Made by a program: the position numbers and the translations under genes. From positions 2,489,451 through 2,553,450 of the forward strand of contig NW_021167083.1 of assembly GCF_003711515.1 (NCBI RefSeq): 64,000 bases of DNA. The letters are read 5' to 3'. Positions 23,743-35,754 of the stretch are shown piece after piece (position 1 is the stretch's first letter; each line of letters opens with the position of its first letter). The notes below the pieces were generated by a model. That model saw only the letters and a program-made list of their open reading frames with translations, was not told the origin of the DNA and did not search any database. The stretch is from Sodiomyces alkalinus F11 (taxonomy: Eukaryota; Ascomycota; Sordariomycetes; Glomerellales; Plectosphaerellaceae).

Positions 23743-23935
23743 AGTTAAGGAAGTAGGCGGGGTACCGGGGTATAAGGGAATATGCCCGGGTAAGGTTTCT
23801 AGGGTATATATTACGTGTATTATATAGCCACTTTTATAGTACTATATAAGGTAGATAGATATTTCCTCGGAGTACTTTTAGAACTCTCTAAGCAATAAGA
23901 ACAATAGGTTTTATACCGATATTCTTATTCTAACA
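23743..23935 (+). repeat. 3' LTR of element I
   Basis: Starts AGTTAAGGAAGTAGG (the terminal T is changed) and ends TTATTCTAACA, followed by TSD CGTGG. Confidence 0.85.
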
Positions 23936-24031
23936 CGTGGTGTTATATAGTAATAGCTTACGGCTTTAGTTAATAGTATTAGTTTACTAGGTTCCTAATA
24001 CCCTTAATATACTTAATATAGTTATCCCTCT

Positions 24032-24245
24032 TATTACGGGTTAGCCCCGATATAGAGAATCCGGCTATACTCCGGATCTTCCTAACTACGCACTTAGTTA
24101 ACGGACCTATATCGCCTAGTCATCGCTATTTTATAGCTAGCCTAGCGCAATAGACATTTCTCCTTTTTCTTCTTCCTTCCTTAGTTCTAGATAATCTATT
24201 ATTACGACCTTACTTAGTACCACGACCTATAACTAGTCGTTAATA
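24032..24245 (+). repeat. 5' LTR of Gypsy F
   Basis: Starts TATTACGGGTTAGCCCC (TG changed to TA) and ends AGTCGTTAATA. Preceded by TSD CCTCT. Confidence 0.9.
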
Positions 24246-24269
24246 TATCTAGAACTTAGCGATATCCAC

Positions 24270-25560
24270 GCGCTATGCTAGCGATAGATTAGGATCCGAA
24301 TACTACCGCCTAGCGACCTATTAGAATTAAATAGGTCGCGGAGTAAATAAACCAATACTTCGAAGAAAACGACTAAGCCTTAAATACGAGGCTAGGCCCC
24401 CTCTACGAGTAATATACCGATATTAACGCTAGGCTTACTCCGATATAAGAGTATTACTTAGAGATACGCTAGTTTATTAAACGATAACATGCTAGGGAAA
24501 AAGCCGATAAGCGATAACGCCTATTAGTTAAATAGTATATAGCCCGGCTTCTAGGATCGCCTATTCCGTAAAACCTAATACCGCCGAACTTAAATATTCC
24601 GGCCCCCTTATAGACCCCGGTAATTCTTATACTAATAGAATCTATACTATTACCGGTTCCCTTACCGACGCCTTAGCCGATAATAATAACGGTAGCCCCG
24701 ACGTTAATAGTAGCCCCCTATAAAACCGTTAACAACCCGGCGAAGTTCTTAGGGAAACGAGTATACTATAGCGTATAGGCCTACGCGATACGTTAAAAGC
24801 TTATAATCGATAATAATCTATTTTAGAATAATATATAAGTCTAGTATACTATCTATAACTACCTAGCACCTAATGCATAATAGGTAGTATCGGCCTTTTA
24901 TAAATGCGATAGGCCGGATAAGCTTATAAACCCTAATGACTTTATAGCGTACCTTAATTATACCTACCTTAACCCTATAGATTAATAATAAGCTACTTAA
25001 ACTTTACGCACGATTCGTCAACGGTCCGATAAGTTATTTACTACCTTCTTACCCTATTTTAAAAGATAGATTACCCTTATAGGCGGTACCGAATAAGGAA
25101 CTACTATATAGATCTGATTTCTTAAGGGAGCGATTACCTCTTAACTTAGGGATAAGCTTATCTTAGCCCATATTCCTACTAATAACTATACCGTGTAGGT
25201 TAACGGTATATAAAAGATCGCCGGAAAGCTTAAAGGTTATTAGTTTAAGCAGAACTACGATAAGCGAGCTTAAGAATATACCATTATAAAGAAGGACGCT
25301 AATAGCGATACGAAGATAAGTAAAGTAAACTATATTAGCGACGGGAAAGTAAAGTCGGAGACTTAACTATACTATAAGTATAATAAGAAAGGGTATATTG
25401 TACGGAATTATAAAAAGCTAAAGGAAAACTAAGATACGGTTCGAAAGGTTTATGAGTCTCGCGCGAAGAATCGCGATAAGAGCGATAACGAGTTAACTAG
25501 CGATAACGACTCGGAAAAAGAATAGCTCTAACACGAAAATAGGCGTTAAAGCTAATAGCC
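24270..25560 (+). pseudogene. Gypsy F gag
   Basis: The plus-strand frame matches fragment J. Near 25369-25430 it reads YYKYNKKGYIVRNYKK, which has CCHC-knuckle spacing with every metal ligand replaced by Tyr. RIP explains all four changes (TGC/TGT to TAC/TAT, CAC/CAT to TAC/TAT). It would have been capsid/nucleocapsid; RNA binding by this copy is lost. Gln-type stops. Confidence 0.75.
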
Positions 25561-28233
25561 ATAATACAGCGGGAGTAAGAAACATTTAAAATATATACTA
25601 GTAATAACCCTATACTTCTAGTAGCTAAAGTAAATAAATAGCGTATCCTCGCCTTTATTAATATTAGTTATAACTACTATACCGCTATATATAAATAGTT
25701 TACTTAAAGACTCTAATTATTATTAGTCGATAAGATAACTTAATTACTAAATGGCTTCTTAGAAGCTACCGGAATTATTAGTACCGCGGGGATCGCTATC
25801 TATAGGCGTAAGATTAGTGGCTACTTATAAAGGCTATTCGTATATATAATACCCGGGCTTAATTAAGATATATTCCTCGGGAAGCCCTAGATACAATAGA
25901 ATAACGGAATATATTACGCTAAGAATAAAACGCTTTACCACGAAGTAGCCGGATTAAAGATACGACTTTATTATAAAAAGGAACCTACCGAAGTATAAGT
26001 TATCCGCGACGTTTACTTAGTTATTAGATCCGTGTTCACGGGCCTTATCCGATAATTACGATAAAAGGGCGAGGAAACTTTAATCTAGGGAGTAAGCTTA
26101 AAAGATATCGAAAAAGCGTTAGATAGGAAATAATTAGTGGACCTAAAGAATTTTATACCTAAAAAGTTATTATAAGAATTTAGCGATTTCTTTGCACCCG
26201 ATAAGGTAAATTAATTATTGCTATACCGACTAAGAGTCGATTATAAAGTTAACCTTATACCCGGGAGCGATAATAAAAAGCTATCGCTTCCCTAAGGGGC
26301 CGCTCTATAATATATTAAGAGAAGAACTTTTAGTATTACGAAAAACGCTTACCGATATAATAGATAAAGGATTTATCCATGTTTGTAACTCGGAAGCCGC
26401 GGCTCTTATCCTCTTTATAAGGAAACCAGGTAAAGGACTTTAATTCTATTATAACTACTAAGCGCTAAATACGATTACTAAATAAGACTATTACCTATTT
26501 CCTTTAATCACCGAGACGCTATAAAACCTAAGGTAGGCGGAATAGTTTACGAAGCTTAATATAATTACCGCCTTCTGTAAGATTAGAATAGCCCCCGGAT
26601 ATAAGTATAAGACTATATTCCGAACTTAGTTTAGGCTTTTAAAGTAGCTTATCTACCTATTTAGCTTAAGTGAAGCCTTAATAACCTTCTAGCGATATAG
26701 TAATAAAACGTTATAACGCTTTCTAGATGATTTTATTACCGTGTATGTTAATAATATCCTAGTTTACTCTAATAAGAGCCGGGTCGATTATAAAGCGAAG
26801 GTTAAGTAACTGCTCCGCGCGCTCGCGGATATTGGACTACACCTAGACCCGTTAAAGTGCGAGTTTAGCGTAAAGATAGTAAAGTACCTAGGATTTATAG
26901 TTACCGTAAGTAAGGGTATATCTTATAACCCGGAGAAATTATAAGCTATTCGCGAGTAGGACACGTCTATATCGGTTAAGGGTAAACGAAGCTTCCTAGG
27001 ATTTATAAATTACTACTAAATCTTTATTAAGGACTTTTCAGGGATTTCCGTGCTATTAATAGCGCTTACGAAAAAAGACTATACCTTTTAATAGGGTCCT
27101 AATAAAGAGACGGCTTTCCGCGAGCTAAAGGCAAGCTTTTAAGAAGGACTAATACTCCGGTAATAGGACCTAGTAAATACGACATTTATTAAGACGGACT
27201 ATTCGGGGTTTATTCTTAGAGGTACCTTAATATAAGAAGATATAACCGGAAATCGCTATATAGTCGTATACTACCTCTATAAGCTTAACGGAGCGGAATA
27301 TAATTACTTAATCTACGATAAAAAGATACTAGCGATTATAAGCTACTTAGTAGTATAGTAAGCCGAGCTTATTAGTTATAGGTAGTTTATAGTCCTATCC
27401 GACTATAAGGCCCTTAAATACTCTATAGTAAAATCAACGCTTATAGAGTACTAGAGCTGCTAGGCTAACGAGCTTATATAGTTCGACTTTATACTCCAAT
27501 CCCGGAAAGGAAAGGATAACGTGATAGTGAATACTCTTTTATACCGGTAGCAGGATAAGCCCTAAGTTATAACGGATAAACGGGAATAGTCATACTATAT
27601 TTAATTAATTCCCGATATCGTAATTCCCCTTAGCGTTTATAGTATTACTAGTAGCTAGATAATCTTTAAGGCGGACCCGGAGTTATAGCGATTATAGGAT
27701 AAGACGCTTACGACTAATAAATAGTACTACGAAGCCTTATCTACGGTCGTTAAGAAAGAACGATAATTCCTACTATTACTAGAGCTATAGCTATAAATCG
27801 CTAAGTACATAGTCTCCGCCACCGGATTACTACTATTCCGCGACTAAATCTAAGTGCCCGGGTTTATTAAAGGGTTAACGCTATACGGGAAGATTATTCA
27901 GTTAATTTATAACTCGGTAATCGGAGGATACCCTAGCTATAAGAATACTATTACCTTAGTAGCGTGTCGCTCGTTCTAGCCGGGGATAAATAAGAATATT
28001 TAACGATTTATCCGGAACTACGATATTTATAGAAGGGGATACGTATAGAGCAACGTAAAATAAGGCCTTATACGCCCCCTCCTAGTACTAAAACGAATTC
28101 GGAGCGATTTATCAATAGACTTTATAATAGACCTATAACTAGCCGGCGAGAAGAAGGCGCGCTACCTCTAGGTTATTATAGACCGCTTAACTAAGGCTAT
28201 AACGTTAAAAGCGATAAAGATAATAGAAGCTAA
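25561..28233 (+). pseudogene. Gypsy F pol, part 1: protease, RT, RNase H, integrase start
   Basis: A protease-like region lies near 25640-25900. The RT starts near 26290 (ALYNILREELLVLRK), continues DKGFIHVCNSEAAALILFIRKPGKGL, and has the catalytic box read as YVNN at 26744-26755, both Asp now Asn. Then come KCEFSVKIVKYLGFIV (about 26860) and RNase H with DYSGFILRGTL (about 27195) and LIYDKKILAII (about 27310). The integrase zinc-binding part lies near 27800-28050 and its core starts with LSIDFIIDL (about 28108). The frame is cut at 28233 by element E and resumes at 38264. Confidence 0.8.
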
Positions 28234-28582
28234 TAATACGCCGGAATAGTATAGAACTATATACACGGATAGTCCTCGCGCGCCGGGAACTATACGAACG
28301 TATAGAGCCTATCGGCCAGTACCTAAATAAACGTTTAGGGACCGGACCAAGACCCCTAAACGCGCGTATAGCCCCGAATATTAGGAATAGACCAGCTATA
28401 TAGAGAAATAGATAGTCCGGGGCTCGCCGAGGATATATTCCCGGTAAGCCCGCCTTTAGATTAGTAGAGGATATCTTTATTATACACTATTTTCTATATC
28501 TAAAGGTCGCTATTCTGAACCCAAGAACCCCTAGGTCCGATAGTATTAGCTGGCTAGAGATATACCTGGATAGGGTATATTA
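28234..28582 (+). repeat. 5' LTR of Gypsy E
   Basis: Starts TAATACGCCGGAATAG (from TGATACGCC) and ends GGGTATATTA. Aligns end to end with 37915-38263. Confidence 0.9.
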
Positions 28583-28689
28583 AATAGTAGTAACTAAGCT
28601 TTTAAGCGAGGTTCGCGTACTGCGGCTCGATATAAGCTATATATCCTGCGACTATATAAATATATAGTATACCGACGGAATTATACGAC

Positions 28690-30960
28690 TATTAGCACGC
28701 CGAGTAAGGACGCCTCTCCTTTACTAGACTAAGGCGTGGAGTATATAAGGATTATAGCCTGCTCTTCGTATACAGGTTCGGCGATTATACTAACTCTACT
28801 AAACGAAAGATCCGCCATGGAATCTAAAGCTCCGTTATTATAACCGACGCAAACCTCCTTAACGACTATTTTTATCCGCGAAGCGCTAAAAGCACGAAAA
28901 TTCTTATTAAGTTCTTAGATAAGTTCCTAGACCTTATCGCTAATCTCCTTACGCCCGAAGATATAGCTTTACTTAATATAGCTAGGAGGGCTATATATGC
29001 CTTAGGGATAGCCGGCGCGAGCGGCCTAACCTTAAGAGGAAGAATCTCGTGATCGGAGTCTATATCCGATATATCCTACCTAAAGAAATAGATCCGAAGA
29101 CCGGATAATTTCGTGGACATTTTCGAAAAATAGCTTAATAGAAAACCTGCTTATAGGGAGATCCTAGCGGGTATAGGAGAACCCCGCGATATTAAGGGGA
29201 AATAACCGATACGACCGTTTATTATTAGTCCTGCTCCTTATACGGGCGAGCTAGATCCTAAGGCTAACCTAATTAACTATATAGGAGGGAGCCTTGCTAA
29301 TACTAGCCTTACTAGTACTAGCCTTATTAGTGCTAGCTCCGTTAATACTAGCTTTACTCTGCCTAGCTCTGCCTAGCTTATTATAATAGGGCTTAAGATA
29401 TAAGAGCTAGGTAATTAGTATCGCCTTAAGATTACGGGAGAGCTAGGGGAACCGTTATTTACTATAATAAAACCTACTATACTCCTAATCCGTCCTACTA
29501 TAAAGATAACGGATAAGGAACCTATAATTAAGGAGGAGGAACTAATATACACCTTAAGTAAATCCTCCTTATACTAATCGCCTATATCCTATATATCTCC
29601 TACTAAGACTATTATTCGCTATTCGAATACTATAGAACGCTAAACGTCTAATACCCCTAACTAGGCCTTTTTAGCCGATTACCCGGTTAACTCTAAGAGC
29701 ACGGTATCTAGCGCCCCCGGGCCTAGCCGCTATAATATCTGCTAAAGTACCGGTCCGCCGGATAGAACGCCTCCTCCTCCTCCTCTAGCGCCTACTTATC
29801 TGCCCTTTATAGGCGGAGACTAAACGTATATACACTAATCGGACTTATTAGCTATTATTAGCGAACTCTAGCGCGGATTATAGTCGTATTAACCCTAGGT
29901 TCGCTTTAAGGTGGATAACCTTAGATACTTTAACCCGCCGGAATACTTTACCGCTACCTAGGATATCCGCACGGAAGGTATTAAGCTAGTCTTCCTTAAC
30001 GTATTCCGCTTCACGGACGCTATAAAGTAGTATACCGAGATAAGCCCCGGGTATAATAAAGCCCTTACCCGTGGTATCTCCCGTTACCTATTAGGTAAAC
30101 CCTCTAAGTAGCTAATAACTATAAACCCTAGACTCCGCTAATAGTATAATAAAAATATTATCCTAAAAAACTAAAAGAATAGTTTAAAGAGCCGATTTCG
30201 GCTCCCGCGCGAAGAAGCTAAGTACCGATTATATAGGGAAAAGTATACCCTAGAAGATATTATAAACCGCTATAATATCCGCGTATTCGCTAATAGGGTC
30301 GCCTAACTCGCGAAGGCTACCGATAAACCCTAGGGAAAGCTTTTATCTATTATTTAGGATAAGCTTAACGCTAACCTAGCCGCGACTATAGTCTAACCGG
30401 GCCTTAAGGTAAAGTTAGCCGACTTCTTAAATTCCCTAGTAAACCTAATACTAGGATAGTACCGGAACTATACCTAAGGAGTTTAGAAGTACTATATTAG
30501 CTAATATAGCCTCCCTAAATAGGACCGCGGAATATATAGCGCTTTACTCCCCGTTATAGTGGTTTAGTAACCCGCGCCGCGGTACTATAATAGACGCTTA
30601 ACGCCTAAACGCCGCTAAACACCGTAGCCTAACCGCTATTCCCTTAGTCCTAGCTAGCTCCGCTGCTAAAGCGAGAATCACGCGTTACCTATACCGAATG
30701 CTAACCGTTACACTAATAATAAGGGTTAACGACTCCTAACTAATAACGCTAATACATAGTCTAATCGCCGGTACGGAGACTATCACTATAACCGTTCTTA
30801 AGACTAGGTTAACGCCTCCGCCGAAAAAGCCGCTACTAAGCCCGTGTCCGGAGATAAAGCTAATATTGAACCTAAATACTACTATACCGAAAGGAACTCC
30901 GAGGGTTTTATAGACTCCGAGAATAATGATAGCGCGGATAGCGAATAAAGTAACTAACTA
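28690..30960 (+). pseudogene. Gypsy E gag
   Basis: The plus-strand frames contain repeated LALLVLALLVLAPLILAL-like text near 29300-29370, a Pro-rich tract near 29760-29800, and a capsid-like core near 29920-30120 (TEGIKLVFLNVFRFTDAI) extending to KLLSIIQ/NLAATIV-type text near 30340-30400. An acidic Ser/Asp stretch (SEGFIDSENNDSADSE) near 30898-30946 precedes the protease. Frameshifts and Gln-type stops occur. I cannot place a zinc knuckle with confidence. Confidence 0.6.
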
Positions 30961-31149
30961 TATTAGGTCGCCGATAGACCCGGATTCGTGCCTAAGTACG
31001 CCGATCTCTATTAGGTATATTAGGAGTATAATAAATACTATTAGCCTATAAGATTAAATCTAGAGACTATCCGATATAAGAAGACCTGCTCCTAGCTATA
31101 CTGACTAAAGGAGTAGAGCGGATAGGACTCGCCGCTAATTAATAGTGCC

Positions 31150-34100
31150 GTTTAGGAAGTCGGGGACCCTTCTAATAGTCCCTACGGGTATATATACGCT
31201 CGGATCTAAGCCTGTGGTTCCCCTATAAGCGCACTATTCAATATTTATATCGACTTAAGAGCCTCCCGCTATATAGTATGCTAGTAGCGCCTTAATCGAT
31301 TTCCTAATAAGTATATCGATTCTACTAAACGCGTTATATTATAAGATATAGAATTAATAAAGACCCTAGGATAGGCTACCTTTACCGTGCTAGTTTAAAG
31401 TATAGTAGGTGATAAGAAGAAGATTAACCGCCTATATATCGGGGCTTAGATTATGCCTAAGCTCGACGCCGGTCTTCTCCTAGGATAGGAGTTTAACTAT
31501 CCTAATAGGCTAGATATCCTTAATACGTAGGAAGCTATTCGTATTAGCGCCTGCTAGGACTTAACGGTTCCCGTGAGGGTATTCGCTAAATATTCTCTAA
31601 TCTAGCGGAAACTTAAGACCGCTAAACGTTTAGTTATCCCGCCACGAACGTATAGGTTTATACTAATTAATAAGCCCGATATTAACCTTAATTCTATAGA
31701 GTTTTTCCCGGACGTAGAGGGGTCTCCGAACTATATCCTTAATAACTAGTCTATAATACCTATCTTTAACGCCGATAACCGGCTATTAGTTATCGTTAAA
31801 GGCACTAAGCTAGGTTACGTGGAGCTATTCTAGGTAGATAGTTATTAGTATACCGACCGCGATAACGCGCGAGATATCTTACTTAAGCGTATAAAGGAAG
31901 AACCGTCTAGTAAGGCTGAAGGGGATATCTTCCGTGGGTATATTACTCCCGGAGGTAAGCTAGGTATCGCTAAAAGCCTAAACGTCCCTATAGAAATTAC
32001 TAAAAAGGGGGTAATAATCTACCGCTATACCGACCGGTTTATACGCCGGTTTAGTAAGATTATCGAGAAGTATCCGAAGGTTTAGATTAACAAAGGCGTT
32101 ATCGATATACCTCCCAAGGAGTATATAAAGGTTCTTTTAGTCGACGGATAGTATAATTAGAAGATTAGCCAGAAGCTATATCCCCTTAGCCGTAACGACT
32201 AGCGATTCTTAGATAAGACCCTTAACAAACTCTATAAATAAGGACGAATAGAATAGCCGACTTAGCCTATACTATTTAGGGCCTTAGTATTTATTATATA
32301 GCGAACCGTGAATAGGAAGCGTAAGGGCCGAATAGTAGTTAATCTCCGTGCCCTAAATAAGGTGACTATTCCCGATATATACCCAATACCGTTATAAGAT
32401 AAAGTGATCCGCCGCCTTTAGGCAAAGAAGTTTATCTTTATTATCGATGTTTAAGCCTTCTTCTATTAGTTCCTAGTATATAAGCCGTACCGTGAAAGGT
32501 TTACTATCGTCTTATATCGAGGATAAGAGTATTTAAAGGTCGTGTTTATAGGCTTCCGTAATTCGTTAGCCTATATCTAACGCTATATAGATAAGCTACT
32601 CCGACCGTATAAGAAGTTCGCCGCCGCTTTTATTAACGATGTCGTTATAGCCTCCGATACTAAGGAGGAATACACTTAGTATCTAGAAACTATCCTATCG
32701 CTATTTAGCCGGAAACGGATCTTTATCTCCCCGGGTAAATCCTTTATTAGCGATTTATCAGTATAGCTTTTAGAATTCGAGGTTAACGCTTTAGGCCTTT
32801 TTAATATAAAGGAATATATTAATGCCCTATAAAGAATCCGTCTATTATCGTCGCTTTAATCGCTCGAGTAATAGATTAGTATAACTAAATAGCTATAGTA
32901 CCTTATCCCGAGGTTCGCTTACCGAATCGCCTCCCTCTAATAATAGAAGACTACCCTACTTATAGAGGCTTATTAGCTCGGAAAGGACTAGGGCTAAGGT
33001 TATAAGGCCTATACTAAATAAACGGTATTTAAGCTTACGGCCGAAGAAATAGCGTTATTTAAGGATATTACGGACGTATTTACCTCTAATATCTGCCTTT
33101 TCCACCACGACCTAGGGAAGATCCTCTTTATCTAGTTAGATGCTTTTAAGGAGTATAAGTTCTCTGCTATACTATTCTAGCTTATCGATACGACTAAATA
33201 GCTTACTAAAGATATTATTAGTAAGATCCTTATTCGTCTAGTACTTTATATTAGTAAGGGTCTTAACTTAGCCGAGTAAAAGTACTAGCCTACCGAATTA
33301 GAGGTCGCCTACTTAGTATAGGCCGTTTATAAGACCCGAACTATTATTTAGTCCGCTTATTATAATCCGACTATTATTCATATAGACTACGCCACTATTA
33401 TCGGTATTATAAAGTCTATTACGCTATCTAGTATAGATAAGACTAGGTTAAATATAAAGCTTATCCTTTCCTCGGAGTTCCTTAGCTAGTTTTAGTTAGA
33501 CTATTAGTATATTCCCGGGAAAATAAATATCATAGCTAACGCTCTATTACGGCTACCTATAATAAACCCTCCGGAAGCGGATTACGATAGGGAACTAGAA
33601 TGGATTTAGCGCGATTAGGCTATTTATTACTTCTCTAAGCTTAAAATAGACACCGATCTACGATAAAGAATTAGCGATAGTTATACTAATAATACTAAAT
33701 AAGGACTTATACTTACCTAGCTATACGATTCTAATTCGCCGGTTAAGATTCCTTTTATGTTAGAAAACGGTCTCCTTTACTATTTAGAATAAAGTGGGAA
33801 GCGTCGGCTTTATATCCCGTTCTTTATATATTAGGAGTTTATTTAGGCCTCTTATACTAAGCGCTACCACTTCGGCGTTAAAGGAACCTAGTATAAGCTA
33901 GTTAGCCGATTCGCTATTCCTAAGCTCCGTAAGGAAATTAAGACCTATATCGCTAACTATATAATATACGCTACTAATTAGACTAATCGTTAACGCTTAC
34001 TCGGCGAGATATAACTAATTATAACTCCCTTTATTCCGTTCTATATTATCGCTATAGACTTTATTATCGGCTTACCCGAGGTACCCTTAGCTAGCTCTCC

Positions 34101-34950
34101 CTAATAAAGGGAAGGCTTTCCCCTATTTAACTCCCTCTTTACGGTAACGGATAAATTTACTAAAATTAGCCTCTGTCTTCCGGGGTATAGCTCCTATACT
34201 ACGGAGGACTAGGCTTATATCCTTTTTTAGTTCCTTTAGCTTAGTAACTAGGGTATTCCCTAAGGGATTATCTTAGATTATAACCCTAAGTTCCTATCCG
34301 CCTTTTAGATAGCGCTCTAAAAGGAGGCGGGCACGCTGCTTAAGTTCTTAATAGTATAGTACCCGTAGACGGACAAACTATCCGAATAGAAGAATTAGAT
34401 AGTTAAGATCGCTATCCGTATATTCCATACTATATATCTAGATATACTATGGACGAAGGGTATCGTCGCGTTATAGTTTAACCTAAATAACGCCTTTAGC
34501 GAAGTCTTAGGGTATTCGCTAAATAAACTACTATACGGCACGCGAACGAATAATCCCCTTAATATAATCGGCGATATAAACCCGTAGTTTACGCGGGAAC
34601 TATTCTAGGAAAACGCTAAACTATCTATCGCCTTAGCCTAGATATATATAAAAAGACTATACGATAAGAAGTATCGTAGTATTCAATTCGCTTTAGGGGA
34701 CTTCGTCTTTATTAAGCTCGGGTATAGCTATTTGCTACTTAGTAAACCGTTAACGAAGCTTAGTTAGTAACGAATAGGACTATTTAAGGTTAAGGGATAG
34801 ATCTTACTACTAGTATACCTACTAAAACTACCCGTAACGCTTACTATCTATCCCGTTATTAGTATTACGTATCTATAACCGGCTAAGGAACCGGGTACGG
34901 ACTTATTCCCCGGCTGGATAGCCGACGGAGGGCCTATTCGCCCTAACGGC
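31150..34950 (+). pseudogene. Gypsy E pol: protease, RT, RNase H, integrase
   Basis: A retropepsin-like region lies near 31220-31510 (ALFNIYIDLRASRYIV, later MPKLDAGLLLGQEF). RT: KGRIVVNLRALNKVTIPDIYPIPL near 32320-32395, FIFIIDVQAFFYQF near 32430, catalytic box read as FIND at 32629-32640 (first Asp to Asn). RNase H lies near 33040-33560. The integrase core has IAIDFIIGLPEVPL near 34050 and later FTVTDKFTKISLCLPGY. The frame runs on toward the chromodomain. Many Gln-type stops. Confidence 0.8.
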
Positions 34951-34974
34951 CCCGATAAGGATAGACACGAGTAG

Positions 34975-35165
34975 CGCGATATATACGAGTATTATAAGAT
35001 CGACGCTATTCTTAATAAGAGAGTTATTAAGAAAGGTCGCGGTAAGCCGCGTACTAAGTACCTAATCTATTAGAAGGGATGGCCTAGTTAGTATAATATT
35101 TAGATGCTAAAGGAAGCTATACACGTATTAGAAATAGTCGAAGCCTTTAAGGAATAATAAAGAGT
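34975..35165 (+). pseudogene. Gypsy E chromodomain
   Basis: Reads YEYYKIDAILNKRVIKKGRG, then KPRTKYLIY, stop, KGWPSQYN and LKEAIHVLEIVEAF. This matches the chromodomain pattern of an N-terminal beta strand, RV, a YLVKWKGW-type core (RIP stop at the first Trp/Gln position), and a C-terminal helix. It is fused to the integrase C-terminus as in other chromoviruses. Confidence 0.75.
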
Positions 35166-35754
35166 CTTAGAGACGCTACGAGTAGTAACGAAGGAAGTAA
35201 AGGCGAATAAGGCGTTTAAGCTAGGAGACGTTAAAGGATTCGGACTATTAAAGAATAATTAAGGTAAAGAACCTTTAACGACCGCTAGTATAGCCGCGTA
35301 GCCGTATAACTTACTAAGGTCACCGCTTAAATTACCTAAGGTAACCGAACGCTATTTACGTATAGCAAGGAAGGTATAAGGGAAGGTATAAGGGCTATTA
35401 TCTTATATTTAAAGGGAAGGCACGCGTAACTATAATAACATAGAATAATAAAAAGCTCTATGCCACTCCGCTAGATTAGCTATACCCCTAGCACGGCTAT
35501 AAGATTTACGCTCTAGAAGTAGCCTCTCCTATACTCTCCCACCTTCTCTATTATAGTAAGCTTTATAAGTATCGTGATTATCCGAGTACCCTTATATATT
35601 CACTATTATAACTTACATAAGCTAATAACCTGCCCTCCCCTAGTTATTATCTTATTATATTACGTATATATACTTTTGTTTTTATTTCCTGTTATATGCC
35701 TCTAAACGTGCTCTGAGTGGTTAGTATTTATAGCCCGCTAGTATATTATAGAAT
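35166..35754 (+). other. Spacer between pol and ORF3 of Gypsy E
   Basis: No domain recognised. The first part (to about 35300) may still be the pol C-terminal tail (KEVKANKAFKLGDVKGFG near 35190). The rest is AT-rich and non-coding by eye. Confidence 0.35.

Larger units (their letters stand above)
22761..23935 (+). mobile_element. Element I: miniature non-autonomous LTR element
   Basis: A 1,175-bp element with direct LTRs of 194 and 193 bp, a primer site abutting the 5' LTR, a purine-rich CTAGGAGGGTGA before the 3' LTR, and a perfect 5-bp TSD CGTGG (22756-22760, 23936-23940). The internal about 790 bp has no gag or pol frame. This fits a TRIM-type element that would need proteins from another Copia. 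Internal sequence keeps many CpA sites, so RIP has been mild. Confidence 0.85.
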
